Source of the DNA: Neolewinella antarctica
Lineage (GTDB): Bacteria; Bacteroidota; Bacteroidia; Chitinophagales; Saprospiraceae
Direction of reading: 5' to 3'
DNA: 64,000 nt
NCBI RefSeq assembly: GCF_011927835.1
Contig: NZ_JAATJH010000002.1
Coordinates: forward strand, 823,915 to 887,914
Part shown: positions 35,844 to 44,649 of the stretch, piece after piece
Numbering within the stretch: the stretch's first letter is position 1
Layout of the letters: each line of letters opens with the position of its first letter
Translations under genes and position numbers: made by a program
The notes under the pieces: generated by a model
What the model saw: only the letters and a program-made list of their open reading frames with translations
Database searches by the model: none
Told to the model about the DNA's origin: nothing

Positions 35844-36929
35844 TTACTCCCTCTCCTGAAGCCAATCAATCAACCCCGCAAAATAAACCGCCTGGTCATC
35901 GTAAAAACTCATGTGGCTACCGTTCGGGCAGTGCAAATGACTACCGTTCGGAAATTCATCCGCGATCTCCCGCATGTGCTCCGGGTCCATGGTGTCGTAC
36001 TGGCCGCCGATGGTGAGAACGGGGATGGTGATCTTCGGCAGGTCCGCCCGGCGTTCCCAGCTGGTCAGACTCGCACCGCCGCGGATACCGAATTCCGACG
36101 GGCCCTGCATCTGTACGTAGATCTGCCCGTTGGCGTGCTCGAAGGCGCGATTGACGGGTTCCGGCCACTCGGCCATCGGCATACGCAAAACGTGCTTCGG
36201 GTAAAAGTTTTCGGAGATCATGCGGAAGTACTCCGGATTGGCAAAATCCCCTTTTTCTTCAAAAGCTAAGATGCTGCTTAGCGTATCCTGATCGAGTTGC
36301 GGACCGAGCACTTCGTCGGCGTACTTGTTGTACGCGCTGACGGACACCATCATGTTGGAGATGATGAGGCCTTTCATCTTGTCCTGGTGTTGTAGCGCAT
36401 ATTCAAGTCCGAGAATACCGCCCCAACTGTGGCCGAGGATGTAGAAATTATCCGCGCCCAGGTCCAGCGCCTGCCGTACCTGTTCCACTTCGTCCACGAA
36501 GCGGTCGATCTGCCAGAGGCTGGTATCGGTCGGCTGGTCGGAGAGCCACGAGCCGAGTTGGTCGTAATAAATGTACTCGATGCCGGCGCCGGGCAGGAAA
36601 CCGTCGAAGCACTCGAAGTAAGCGTAGTTGACGCCGGGGCCGCCGTGTAGGAGCAGCACTTTCGTCTTCGGGTTATTCCCCACGCGTTTCGTCCACACCT
36701 TAAAGTCACCGCTCGGCGTCGTAATTGGGATCATCCGCACCCCGCCGGCGAATTGCGCTTCCGGGTCATCCGAATAATCGTGGTAGTCGGCGAGATTTAG
36801 GGGGTTGCCCGTAACGTCTTCCTGGGCTTGGGCGCGGTCGCCCCGACTGAGTACGGGACTTACTACCGCGTCGCAGGTGCAGAGTAGGGTGGTGAGGGCA
36901 AGAAAAATTAGCGTAATAAGTAAGCGCAT
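35844..36929 (-). CDS. Proline iminopeptidase-family alpha/beta hydrolase, lipoprotein
   Basis: A 361-residue lipoprotein (signal peptide MRLLITLIFLALTTLLCTC, Cys19) of the alpha/beta hydrolase fold, related to proline iminopeptidases that release N-terminal proline. LLLHGGPGVNYAYF is the oxyanion motif, GHSWGGILGLEYAL contains the nucleophile serine, and the acid and His come from GGQYDTMDP and CPNGSHMSFYDD near the end. The mature N-terminus VVSPVLSRGDRAQAQE is encoded over a copy of the split dispersed repeat. Lipidation suggests action in the periplasm or on the surface on short peptides. Neighbouring genes do not form a clear operon with it. Confidence 0.85.
   Translation of the reverse strand: MRLLITLIFLALTTLLCTCDAVVSPVLSRGDRAQAQEDVTGNPLNLADYHDYSDDPEAQFAGGVRMIPITTPSGDFKVWTKRVGNNPKTKVLLLHGGPGVNYAYFECFDGFLPGAGIEYIYYDQLGSWLSDQPTDTSLWQIDRFVDEVEQVRQALDLGADNFYILGHSWGGILGLEYALQHQDKMKGLIISNMMVSVSAYNKYADEVLGPQLDQDTLSSILAFEEKGDFANPEYFRMISENFYPKHVLRMPMAEWPEPVNRAFEHANGQIYVQMQGPSEFGIRGGASLTSWERRADLPKITIPVLTIGGQYDTMDPEHMREIADEFPNGSHLHCPNGSHMSFYDDQAVYFAGLIDWLQERE
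36831..36861 (-). repeat. Dispersed element, split partial form inside a gene
   Basis: On the minus strand AGTCCCGTACTCAGTCGGGG followed by CGACCGCGCC; the GCACCCG half is missing. It codes for part of the lipoprotein's N-terminal linker. The same joined sequence occurs at 53669-53697. Confidence 0.65.
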
Positions 36930-37021
36930 AAATAACTTGATTTGGACGAACTAAGTAGTTAAATTACTTGAGGCTCTTAGCGGACTAACCGGATGTGTGC
37001 CGTGTCCAACAAAGAAACCTT

Positions 37022-37037
37022 GCACCCGCGACCGCGC
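37022..37037 (+). repeat. Dispersed element, simple form
   Basis: GCACCCGCGACCGCGC in the gap between the M14 peptidase and iminopeptidase genes. Confidence 0.7.
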
Positions 37038-37050
37038 AGGAAAAGTCATT

Positions 37051-37106
37051 GGTCTATGATCTAAAGTCTAGATTCGCCATACTTAAGACCACGGACCACA
37101 GACTAA
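37051..37106. repeat. Heptamer array, GGTCT/AGACC family
   Basis: GGTCTATGATCTAAAGTCT faces AAGACCACGGACCACAGAC across 14 nt, ending at the M14 peptidase stop codon. It may terminate that minus-strand gene. Confidence 0.65.
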
Positions 37107-39659
37107 TTACTCCGTAGCCCACGAAGATATCGTATGACCAAACATCACCGCGTTCATAAACAACCGATTCGTCCCGTACCAGAACGCCCGGAAATTGGGG
37201 TTGTCCGCAAAACTAATCACCCGCCCGCCGCGGTAGTTACCCACGACGATGCCCGCCGTGCCGCCCAGCGCCTCCTCAAAACCGCGCGGCGAATACCCGC
37301 TTAGTAACGAGTTCGCCCCGTAGGTAAGTGGCGAAGCGTACAGGTTTTCGGGCAGGTCAAAAAGCAACGTACCGCGCTTGAACACCGGAATATCCGCCCG
37401 GCGCAGGCCGAACATCAGCGGGTGCGTTAAGTCCGCTCGCGCCTCGAAGATCGAACCCCCGAGCACCTTGCCGCCGCCGTCGCGCGAGTACCGCGCATAA
37501 GGCCGCCGCAACGTATCGGCCTGATCCGGATCGTCGGCGTTGCGCACGGAAATTTCTGACAAGCCATTACCCTGCGCCCAGGTGCCCGCCCGCTTGAGGG
37601 TGATCAAAACGTGGTCGGGCCCGAGCCAGTCCTTGATGGCCTCCGTACCCCTGGTCCCCAGGTCACCGTAATTTCCGTCGACCATAATGATGGTGTTGTA
37701 CCGGCTCAAATCCGCCCCCGCAACGTCACCGAGCGGAAGTTTTGTAACCGGGATTTCGAACCGCTGATCGAGCAGATGCCAGGCATCGGCTACTTCCAGA
37801 CTGGCCGTCCCGCCCTCGACGAGAATGGCCACCTCCGGCTTCCGCAGCGTCTGGTAAGCCGACCGGCTACCCAGCATCAGACCCTGAGTTACCCGCCCGC
37901 TGCTCAGCGGCAGGAAGGGTAGACCGGTCTCCCGCTCCACGCGCTGCACGATCGCGTAAATCTCCTCGGGTGTTTGCTCCTGGTTGTTGGCTACCGGCAC
38001 GACGATGGCGCCGGCACCTATTTCTTGTCCGTTGACGGAAAAAGCTTGGTCGCTAACCTTTACGATCAGCTCCTCGTCGAGCAATTTATAAAGGGCTTTT
38101 GCGGAATAGTAGTCGTCCCACGGAAGCAAATAAGCGTACTCGGCCCGGGCAACTGGCCGTATTTCGTTGGCCCGTGCCGTCCCGCCCGTGTCCATCCAGT
38201 TACCGCCGCGCGGAACGCCGCCGCTGATCTTTTCGTAGGGCAGGTTGAAAGCGTAGGGAAGCACGAAAGTGGAAACGTCGTAGAACAAACTGTCCGTAAA
38301 CTCCGAGATCGGTTCGAAAAAAGCGCGGCTCGCGGGCGTTTCCGTGACGAAAAACTCGGTTACCTCCCGCCCGTCGCCGTTCTGCTGCACGGGAATTTGG
38401 TGACGGCGGATGATGTCCATCAGCTCGTTAGCGCGGCCCTGGTCGCCGTCGGCCTGGACGAGATACCCGGCGTTACCACCGTCAAAATTCGTGTTGAAGT
38501 CGCGCTGGTAGGTGAGCAGATCGTTGCGCAGTTCGCCAAACGCGGTGAGCGTGCTCAGCGCGGTGGCTACTTGGTTGCGGACGGTAAAGGCAAAGCTGAG
38601 CAATCCGTTATCCGTTTCCTGGAGGTGGCCGCGCGAACTGGCCTGTTCGAAGAGAATGCCGACGCAGCCGTGAATGTCCGGATAGGTGGAGCCCTTACCG
38701 TAGTAAAAGTCATCGTAGCCCTCGCCGGAGTAGTACAGCGAGCCGATCTCGTCGAGCGCCGCGGCGTGGTATTCGCCGATCTTAAAGGTAAGCCCCTGGT
38801 TCACTTTTGGCGTCATCGGGTGGACGCGCGTCGGCTCGCCGGGCATGAAGAAGAAAGTGGCGTCCTTGCCCATCTCGTGGTGATCCGTGAGGATGTTCGG
38901 CTGCCACTGGTGGAACTGCTCGATGCGCGCGCGGCTCTCCGGGTGCTGGACGGGCAGCCAGTCGCGGTTGAGGTCGAACCAGTAGTGATTCGTGCGGCCG
39001 CGGGGGTAGGCTTCGTTGTATTCCCGGTCGTTCGGGTCGGCGGTCAGGGCTTTGTTTTTGTGGCTATTGGCCCAGCTGGCGAAGCGATTGAAGCCGTCCG
39101 GGTTGTAGCAAGGGTCGAACAGCACGATGTTGTCGTCGAGCACCTTGGCGACGGCGGCGTACGGCGCGGCGGCCAGGTAGTAGGCCACCAGCGGCGCGGC
39201 GTTTCCGCCACTCGGCTCGTTGCCGTGGATGCTAAACCCCTGGTAAAGCACGGCCGGCACGTCGTCGATTTCGTTGGCCTTTACGCCTCCGTTGCGGACG
39301 TTCCAGGTCGCGTGTTTCGTGCGGAGTTCCTCCAGGCGGCCCTGGTTGTCGGGGCTCGTCACGATGAGGTTCAGCAGTGGCCGTTGTTCGTAGCTTTTTC
39401 CGATCACCTCCAGTGTCATCCGGTCGCTCTGGCTGGCGAGCAGTTTCACGTAAGCCTGCTGTAGATCGTGGCTGATGTGCCAGTCGCCGATCTGCCAGCC
39501 GAGAAATTCTTCGGGGGTGGTGATGGCCGGGTCGTAGGCTAGGTCCGGAAGGTAGTAGGTGAGGTCTTTGGAATCTCCAGAGTTCGTTGTTTGGGCCCGG
39601 ATTTGGGCGCTGGCGCTGGTGCAAAGGAGGAACGCTATAAAGCAGAGGTACTTAGTCAT
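37107..39659 (-). CDS. M14 zinc carboxypeptidase-family exported peptidase
   Basis: An 850-residue secreted metallopeptidase. The signal peptide is MTKYLCFIAFLLCTSASA. The M14 domain (about 35-370) carries the zinc-binding HGNEPSGGN (H145, E148), the DLNRDWLPVQHPE substrate loop and TDHHEMGKDATFFF. The C-terminal region (about 480-850) is beta-rich and appears to include a class I amidotransferase-like strand pattern (YNTIIMVDGNYG), as often seen in long M14 proteins of Bacteroidota. ATG 39659 is chosen because it opens the signal peptide; the frame runs 58 codons further with no plausible signal. Likely a periplasmic or extracellular peptide degrader. A palindromic region lies upstream. Confidence 0.88.
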   Translation of the reverse strand: MTKYLCFIAFLLCTSASAQIRAQTTNSGDSKDLTYYLPDLAYDPAITTPEEFLGWQIGDWHISHDLQQAYVKLLASQSDRMTLEVIGKSYEQRPLLNLIVTSPDNQGRLEELRTKHATWNVRNGGVKANEIDDVPAVLYQGFSIHGNEPSGGNAAPLVAYYLAAAPYAAVAKVLDDNIVLFDPCYNPDGFNRFASWANSHKNKALTADPNDREYNEAYPRGRTNHYWFDLNRDWLPVQHPESRARIEQFHQWQPNILTDHHEMGKDATFFFMPGEPTRVHPMTPKVNQGLTFKIGEYHAAALDEIGSLYYSGEGYDDFYYGKGSTYPDIHGCVGILFEQASSRGHLQETDNGLLSFAFTVRNQVATALSTLTAFGELRNDLLTYQRDFNTNFDGGNAGYLVQADGDQGRANELMDIIRRHQIPVQQNGDGREVTEFFVTETPASRAFFEPISEFTDSLFYDVSTFVLPYAFNLPYEKISGGVPRGGNWMDTGGTARANEIRPVARAEYAYLLPWDDYYSAKALYKLLDEELIVKVSDQAFSVNGQEIGAGAIVVPVANNQEQTPEEIYAIVQRVERETGLPFLPLSSGRVTQGLMLGSRSAYQTLRKPEVAILVEGGTASLEVADAWHLLDQRFEIPVTKLPLGDVAGADLSRYNTIIMVDGNYGDLGTRGTEAIKDWLGPDHVLITLKRAGTWAQGNGLSEISVRNADDPDQADTLRRPYARYSRDGGGKVLGGSIFEARADLTHPLMFGLRRADIPVFKRGTLLFDLPENLYASPLTYGANSLLSGYSPRGFEEALGGTAGIVVGNYRGGRVISFADNPNFRAFWYGTNRLFMNAVMFGHTISSWATE

Positions 39660-39733
39660 GGCGGCTGGCTGAATTTTGGAACGGGAAAGATAAGCCCCCG
39701 TACGGTAGCCACTGGCCGGCTTTAAAACCAAAA

Positions 39734-39791
39734 ATCCGACACCCCCTCCGGTAGCGACGCTGCAGCGTCGCCACCAAAGGGAGCGTCGGAT
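39734..39791. repeat. Imperfect long palindrome
   Basis: Two arms of about 27 nt around an exact 18-bp palindrome GCGACGCTGCAGCGTCGC (39754-39771). The outer arms pair with a few mismatches. It lies between the fasciclin and M14 genes and could be a terminator or a REP-like unit. Confidence 0.65.
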
Positions 39792-39893
39792 GTACCGATA
39801 AAATAGGGTGACCGGCCGCATGGGCCTGGCCATTCGAAATAGGTTAGATGGTCATTGAAATCCGCACGGGGCGAATCGGAGAGGAGACCGCTA

Positions 39894-40346
39894 TTAATCA
39901 ACTAACTCGGAAAGGTCGAAACCCGGTGGCAACAGTACCCGATCGATCAGGTAAACGACGCCGTTCGAGCATTCGATGACTTCCCCTAGCGTAGCTCCCC
40001 CATCGGAGGCGCGCGTAGCCGTGTCGGAAGCCCCCTGCTCACCGCCCTCCAGGAGGTGGTAGGTAAGAATCGTGCGGAGCGAAGAAACATTCTGCGGATC
40101 CAGCAACTTAGCCATCGTTTCCGACGGGATGCTCGCAAAGGCGTCATCAGTCGGGGCGAGTAAAATAACCTCCCGATCCTCGGCGAGCGCGGTCGATAGG
40201 TCAGCCGCGTCCAGCGCGGCGTATAAAGTAGTCGTAGTGCTGTCGGCACTCAACGCATCGGTAATCGTGGGGAGCGCTTCCTGGGCGTGCAAGCCTGAAG
40301 ACGCAAAGCCGGTAGTAACCAGCAGAAGAAAAAATAAGGATCTCAT
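39894..40346 (-). CDS. Fasciclin (FAS1) domain protein
   Basis: A 150-residue exported single-FAS1-domain protein. The signal peptide is MRSLFFLLLVTTGFASSGLHAQ. The domain shows TTLYAALDAADLSTAL, the H1 box LLAPTDDAFASIP and the H2-like TYHLLEGG, then NGVVYLIDRVLLPPG. FAS1 domains mediate adhesion or act in the envelope; in marine Bacteroidota such short secreted copies are frequent. No anchor is present, and no operon partner is seen. The C-terminus, DLSELVD, is right after the last strand, so the protein is a bare domain. Confidence 0.92.
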   Translation of the reverse strand: MRSLFFLLLVTTGFASSGLHAQEALPTITDALSADSTTTTLYAALDAADLSTALAEDREVILLAPTDDAFASIPSETMAKLLDPQNVSSLRTILTYHLLEGGEQGASDTATRASDGGATLGEVIECSNGVVYLIDRVLLPPGFDLSELVD

Positions 40347-40890
40347 GTCGTTGTTGGTTTAATGACGATGAAACCGGGGTTTGTCCTATAATTCGCGAAT
40401 ACAAAAACTTAGTTCGGGGGTGTTAACCGTTTTTACGGGGATAGATTGCCCGCGGTGTTGTTTGTGGACAATTAATTATGGAATTTAACTTTTACGGCCC
40501 ACCAGTGGGGTGGGCGTCCGAAGCTTAACCCCGCACCCGCGGCCGCGCCACGGGGAATTTTGGTGCGAAATTGCCTATCCGCGTTCCGTGCAAATACCGT
40601 TCACAAAAATCAGGGACGTCCAGCGAATCAAATAGCGCAACTTATGTTAAATTTGCCACCCCGGTTGCGGCTGCGCGACCGGCACACAACAACACCCAGC
40701 TTTGCCGCAGTGCGCGATTATTGCGGGATCATATTTTCGTACGGCCCTTCCACCAGATTCAGTAATTAGTTAATTCTTTCGCCTGATTTGTCAGCCTTGG
40801 CACCAGCACGTTTTTTTAGCGTCGTACGCATAATTTAATTTTCCCAAGTTCACTCCAACACCCTGTCTTAGCAAACCACACCGTCGAATT
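40347..40890. other. Intergenic region with a dispersed repeat
   Basis: A 544-bp gap between the divergent FAS1 and membrane-protein genes. It holds one simple dispersed element (40533-40549). Two short frames at 40560-40769 have no start context and no recognisable sequence, so they are not called. The last 100 bp, more AT-rich, are probably the promoter region of the gene at 40891. I see no RNA gene. Confidence 0.5.
40533..40549 (+). repeat. Dispersed element, simple form
   Basis: GCACCCGCGGCCGCGCC, one central base different from the commonest form. Confidence 0.72.
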
Positions 40891-41988
40891 ATGTCACGCA
40901 AATCAATCCCAACTAATGGTGTTGAAACACCCAACTGGCGCTGTCTTCTCCTCTGCTTTGCCGCCATCATCGGCTTAGAGGTTTTCTACTTGAGCGAGGC
41001 GGTATTTGCCGTGGAGCGCCTCCCCGAGCTATCCTTGCCCTACTTAATCCGTAGTGGCGTACTCCTGGCCGCTACGGCCGTGGGTGTTTGGGGCTTTGTG
41101 TACGGTCGGTCCCCTAAGTTTCAGATCAGCCAAAGCCCCGGGCCCTGGCCGGAACGACTGAGTACGGCGGTAGTCTTGCTGGGCACATTAGCCTGCCTGG
41201 CCTTGTTTACGGTCTTTCCCCGACTATTCAACGTGTTGTCCCGGGAGGATTATCCGGTGGAGTGGGGGTCGGCATTGCTCCTGTTTGCTAGTAGTTTTTT
41301 GGCCGCCTACGCCCTGTTTGCTAATCCTTTAATCAAAGCGCAGTCGCCATTCTTGAAGTTTATGCTGGGCTTGCTCTCAGCGGTGTTTTTCATCATCGCC
41401 ATGGAAGAGATTTCCTGGTTCCAACGGGTTATCGACATCAAATCACCCGAATCATTCGCCGGCAACGCGCAGGCGGAAATGAATCTGCACAATTTTGCCA
41501 CGAACGAGATTGAATACATCTACTACTTCTGCGCCTTCGGCTTCCTGGTTGTTCTACCGTTTCTCCGCTTTGCCTTCCCTTCCCTCGGGCGGAACCAATT
41601 CATGAACCTGTTCGTCCCTAAGCCCTACGTAGCCGTGGTCGGTGCGGTGGCCTGCGCCTACAATTACGACATGTGGAACAGCGTGCTGACGCAGTTCGCT
41701 TTTTTCTCCAGTACCATCATGCTGTGCTTTTTCGCCGCAAATGCCAGTCTGCGGAAAGACCGAATTATTGTTGTCGGCGCAATCGCGCTGTTGGTAACGA
41801 GCCAACTGGTTTTCTTAATTAACGGGAGTAACTTCGGTCGCCTCTGGACGATTACGGAATACAAGGAATTTTTCATTCCGCTGGCTTTTCTCGTCTATTC
41901 TTGGGACGCCTTCATCAATCCCGGACCGGTAGGTCTGCTTCCGGCGGGGAGCTCAACTTCCGGTAACCCGCAGGCCAAGTATGTCTAA
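40891..41988 (+). CDS. Multi-pass membrane protein with EEISW motif
   Basis: A 365-residue inner-membrane protein with about nine hydrophobic segments, among them CLLLCFAAIIGLEVFYL, SGVLLAATAVGVWGFVY, STAVVLLGTLACLALFTVF, LLLFASSFLAAYALF, FMLGLLSAVFFIIA, YYFCAFGFLVVLPFL and IIVVGAIALLVTSQLVFLI. The loop after the fifth helix is conserved-looking and polar: AMEEISWFQRVIDIKSPESF followed by NAQAEMNLHNF. A Glu-Glu-x-Ser-Trp then Asn-x-Gln-x-Glu-x-x-x-His-Asn pattern suggests a metal-dependent or acid-base active site at the membrane face. I do not know a named family. It is convergent with the next hydrolase, across a hairpin. Confidence 0.7.
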   Translation: MSRKSIPTNGVETPNWRCLLLCFAAIIGLEVFYLSEAVFAVERLPELSLPYLIRSGVLLAATAVGVWGFVYGRSPKFQISQSPGPWPERLSTAVVLLGTLACLALFTVFPRLFNVLSREDYPVEWGSALLLFASSFLAAYALFANPLIKAQSPFLKFMLGLLSAVFFIIAMEEISWFQRVIDIKSPESFAGNAQAEMNLHNFATNEIEYIYYFCAFGFLVVLPFLRFAFPSLGRNQFMNLFVPKPYVAVVGAVACAYNYDMWNSVLTQFAFFSSTIMLCFFAANASLRKDRIIVVGAIALLVTSQLVFLINGSNFGRLWTITEYKEFFIPLAFLVYSWDAFINPGPVGLLPAGSSTSGNPQAKYV

Positions 41989-42001
41989 CGTCACCCTTTA
42001 T

Positions 42002-42057
42002 TAACTGATGTTACGCAGATTATTTCGCCTCATAATCCGGTTGCGTAAGGTCAGTTA
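42002..42057. terminator. Bidirectional hairpin between convergent genes
   Basis: TAACTGA and TTACGCA (42002-42008, 42011-42017) pair with TGCGTAA and TCAGTTA (42042-42048, 42051-42057). The arms match except for a 2-nt internal bulge. Confidence 0.5.
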
Positions 42058-42105
42058 CTAACTAACAAGCTCCCATCAGCGCCCACCGCTGACAAAGTGC
42101 TTTTG

Positions 42106-42990
42106 CTAAAGCGCAGTCAGCATTTTCCGGAAAAATCCGTACCAGACCTCTTTATACTCGTTCCCCCCTCGCTCCCACAGGTCCGCGTGGTCCCCGCCCG
42201 GCACGACGTGGAATGCTTTATCGGCCGAACCCAGCGCCGCGAAAAGCCGGTGCGCGTGATTAATGTTGATGTTATTGTCCGCATCCCCGTGAATCAGCAA
42301 GACCGGCTGCGTGATCTCCGCCACCGCATCGACCGGGCGAATGGCGAAGGGCCGGAAGCCAGCGATTTTGCCCGCATTGCCGAGTAGCCGATCCGTCAAC
42401 CAGCGCGGTACCCAAAAGCCGGCCATACGGATACCGTACGCGTGGGTGATGTCCGGCAGGGTTGAAAAAGTGCTTTCGATCAGGCCAAAGCGTAAGCGGG
42501 CGTCGGCCGCCAGGCTCTGTAAAGCCACCGCTCCACCCATGGAATTTCCGTAGATGCCCGTCGGGACGTGCGGCGTGCGTGCGTCCAGCCAGTCCAGACC
42601 GCGGCTAACGTCCGGCACTTCCCGGGCCCCAAAGGTCACGTAGGTTCCGTCGCTTCTGCCGTGCGCCCGCTGGTCCCACAACAGGATGTTGTACCCCATC
42701 CGGCAGAGCTCCGGCAGGAGGGGCAGGTAGACTTCCTTGCCGGAACCAATGCCGTGCAGAATGATCAGGTTAGCCCGCGCCGGAGTGGTTGCCGGGATGA
42801 AAAAAGTGTCGAGTTCGACAGCATCATCGACCCGCAAGCGGAACTGCTCGTAGGCTAATCCATAGTTGCCCGGGGTATCCGTCAGTTTTCTGCGGTAGGG
42901 TGTAATGATGACGTAGGGCAGCTTGCGCTCGATGAGTACGTAGGCGGCCAGGAGGGCCAGCAAAGAGAAAATACCGAGGGCGTAAAGCAT
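42106..42990 (-). CDS. Membrane-anchored alpha/beta hydrolase
   Basis: A 294-residue protein with an N-terminal hydrophobic anchor (MLYALGIFSLLALLAAYVLI), then an alpha/beta hydrolase domain. The motifs are NLIILHGIGSGKEVYLP (oxyanion), LLWDQRAHGRSDG, GIYGNSMGGAVALQ (nucleophile Ser), LLIHGDADNNININHA (acid) and VPGGDHADLWE (His). This matches the peptidase-like, YfhR/BAAT-type branch of membrane-bound hydrolases. Substrate unknown; ester or peptide bonds are possible. It is 12 bp downstream of the M23 gene, with the same direction, suggesting co-transcription with it. Confidence 0.82.
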   Translation of the reverse strand: MLYALGIFSLLALLAAYVLIERKLPYVIITPYRRKLTDTPGNYGLAYEQFRLRVDDAVELDTFFIPATTPARANLIILHGIGSGKEVYLPLLPELCRMGYNILLWDQRAHGRSDGTYVTFGAREVPDVSRGLDWLDARTPHVPTGIYGNSMGGAVALQSLAADARLRFGLIESTFSTLPDITHAYGIRMAGFWVPRWLTDRLLGNAGKIAGFRPFAIRPVDAVAEITQPVLLIHGDADNNININHAHRLFAALGSADKAFHVVPGGDHADLWERGGNEYKEVWYGFFRKMLTAL

Positions 42991-43002
42991 TTTCCGGTCG
43001 GC

Positions 43003-44367
43003 TTACTTGGCCTTGGACTGATCGATGGCCTTCAGCTCTTTCATCCGCTCCAGGCCGCCCAGCATCTGTTGTTGCGTGTCCTGCGATGGCTGGCCGACCT
43101 TATTGAGCTCAACGAGGTAGGCATCGCGTTGGGTGATGAAGCTAGGCAACAAGGTGTCGGGCATAATCTTGGCGGAAGGAAAATTTAGCTTCGTGTGGTC
43201 GACCTGGCGGCCATTTTCCCAGAACCGGTAACAGACGTGCGGACCCGTAGCCAGGCCAGTAGACCCCACGAAACCGATCGTCTCCCCCTGGCGGACGCGG
43301 CTGCCCACCCGTTGCCCTTCCGCGAATTTTTGCATGTGCAAATACTGGGTCGTGTAGGTCTCGTTGTGCTTTACCTTGACGAAGTTGCCGTTGCCACCCC
43401 GGCGGCCGCGCTCGATGATGACCCCGTCGGCAACGCTCATGATGGGGGTGCCGTAGGGGGCCGCGTAGTCCGTACCCAGGTGGGCTTTGACGCGCCGGAG
43501 GACGGGGTGAAAACGCCGGCGATTAAACGCACTCGACATGCGGCTGAAGCGGAGCGGGGATTTGAGGAAAGTCGATTTCATCGGCTCCCCGTTCAGGCCG
43601 TAGTAGCCCGCCTGGGTGCTGTCCGCGCTTTCGTACCAGAAGGCGTAGATATCTTCTCCGCCGGAGCTGTAGCGGGCGGCGAGGACCTGGCCGGGGGCGG
43701 CTTCTACTTCGCCCTCGACCAGGCGTTTTTCGTAGACGAGCTGGAAGGCATCGTCCGGCTGGACGTGGTAGAAATCCACGCTCCACTGCAGGGCGTCTTC
43801 CATGCGGTCGGTGAGGCCGTGGCTCATGCCGGCGCCCGTCATGGCGTTCCAGAGGTTACTTTCGATTACGCCGCCGGCGTTGACGATTTCTGTTTCTACT
43901 GGCAGGGTCACCCGTTCGTCATCGCCGGTCCCCTGCAGGTCCAGCTTAACGTACTGGTAGATGCTGGGTTGGTAAATTAGGTAATCCGGGCCGTCGGTGT
44001 CCTCGTCGTTGAGCAGCGTATATGTTTTGCCCGCGCGGAGGCTGTGGACGTCGAAGAGGTCATTAAAAGTGTTCGAATAGTCGAAGCTTTGCTGGCTCGT
44101 CAGTCCGTGCGCGATGAGTAAGTCGGAGAGCGTCTGTCCGCTGCGGATGGTGTCGACGCGCTCCTGCAGGGTGTCGACGACTACGCCGTAGCGAAGGGTA
44201 GGCGGCACCATGGGGAAGGCTTGGGCGCTCAACGCGGGTGCCGGGGGAGTCGGGCTGAGCCAGGCGGATGCGGAGAACCCGATGCCCGCCACGAGGGCCA
44301 GGCACAGGACGAAGAGAACCACGGCGCGCTGTGGGTGGCGACCTCCGGTTTTGGGGGATAAATTCAC
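43003..44367 (-). CDS. M23 peptidoglycan endopeptidase
   Basis: A 454-residue membrane-anchored murein hydrolase. One N-terminal helix (AVVLFVLCLALVAGIGFSASAWL) is followed by a LysM-like or OapA-type region (SGQTLSDLLIAHGLTSQQ) and a C-terminal M23 domain (about 285-425): VKAHLGTDYAAPYGTPIMSVADGVI holds the HxxxD zinc pair, TTQYLHMQKF follows, and the last motif reads GPHVCYRFW where most M23 enzymes have HxH; this Cys variant is frequent in Bacteroidota. I choose GTG 44367 over the ATG at 44472 because a TATATTTG box (44461-44468) puts the transcript start after that ATG. It is likely coupled to the downstream hydrolase. Confidence 0.82.
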   Translation of the reverse strand: MNLSPKTGGRHPQRAVVLFVLCLALVAGIGFSASAWLSPTPPAPALSAQAFPMVPPTLRYGVVVDTLQERVDTIRSGQTLSDLLIAHGLTSQQSFDYSNTFNDLFDVHSLRAGKTYTLLNDEDTDGPDYLIYQPSIYQYVKLDLQGTGDDERVTLPVETEIVNAGGVIESNLWNAMTGAGMSHGLTDRMEDALQWSVDFYHVQPDDAFQLVYEKRLVEGEVEAAPGQVLAARYSSGGEDIYAFWYESADSTQAGYYGLNGEPMKSTFLKSPLRFSRMSSAFNRRRFHPVLRRVKAHLGTDYAAPYGTPIMSVADGVIIERGRRGGNGNFVKVKHNETYTTQYLHMQKFAEGQRVGSRVRQGETIGFVGSTGLATGPHVCYRFWENGRQVDHTKLNFPSAKIMPDTLLPSFITQRDAYLVELNKVGQPSQDTQQQMLGGLERMKELKAIDQSKAK

Positions 44368-44460
44368 GTAGCTAATGTTATAAAAATTCCAGTCGGGGTT
44401 GTTGCGCTCTAACGTCAGCCGGTAACAATCTGCGGCTCGCCCGGGTACGCAGGGCCGCCG

Positions 44461-44468
44461 CAAATATA
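44461..44468 (-). promoter_or_regulatory. -7 box upstream of the M23 gene
   Basis: TATATTTG on the minus strand, an exact consensus match. The predicted start near 44455 leaves a leader of about 90 nt before GTG 44367 and excludes an upstream ATG at 44472. Confidence 0.45.
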
Positions 44469-44578
44469 ACAAAGCTAAAGCACCTCCCGGCGCGCGTTAT
44501 CTCGCGGGGAAAATTTAGTCCATAAAGGGCTATAAAGCATCTCCGCGTTAAAACCAGTGAAATGCGCCGCAAATATCT

Positions 44579-44586
44579 TTACTTTG
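44579..44586 (+). promoter_or_regulatory. Near-consensus -7 box for the LysM gene
   Basis: TTACTTTG differs from TAnnTTTG at one fixed base; predicted leader about 57 nt to ATG 44650. It diverges from the M23 promoter. Confidence 0.3.
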
Positions 44587-44649
44587 TGGGGGTTCCCTAC
44601 TGAACCGTTTTTTATATTACCGCACACGTTACTGCTTACTATACCACTT

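Noticed and set aside
37974..39464. A 496-codon open frame on the plus strand
   Set aside because: It is antisense to the M14 peptidase, whose motifs are clear. The product is Val/Arg/Gly-rich without any domain, as expected for a shadow frame in GC-rich DNA.
40560..40769. Two overlapping short ORFs in an intergenic region
   Set aside because: They occupy different frames of the same DNA, and have no promoter or family signature.
43195..43980. A 261-codon open frame on the plus strand
   Set aside because: Antisense to the M23 endopeptidase, no motif and no signal peptide.
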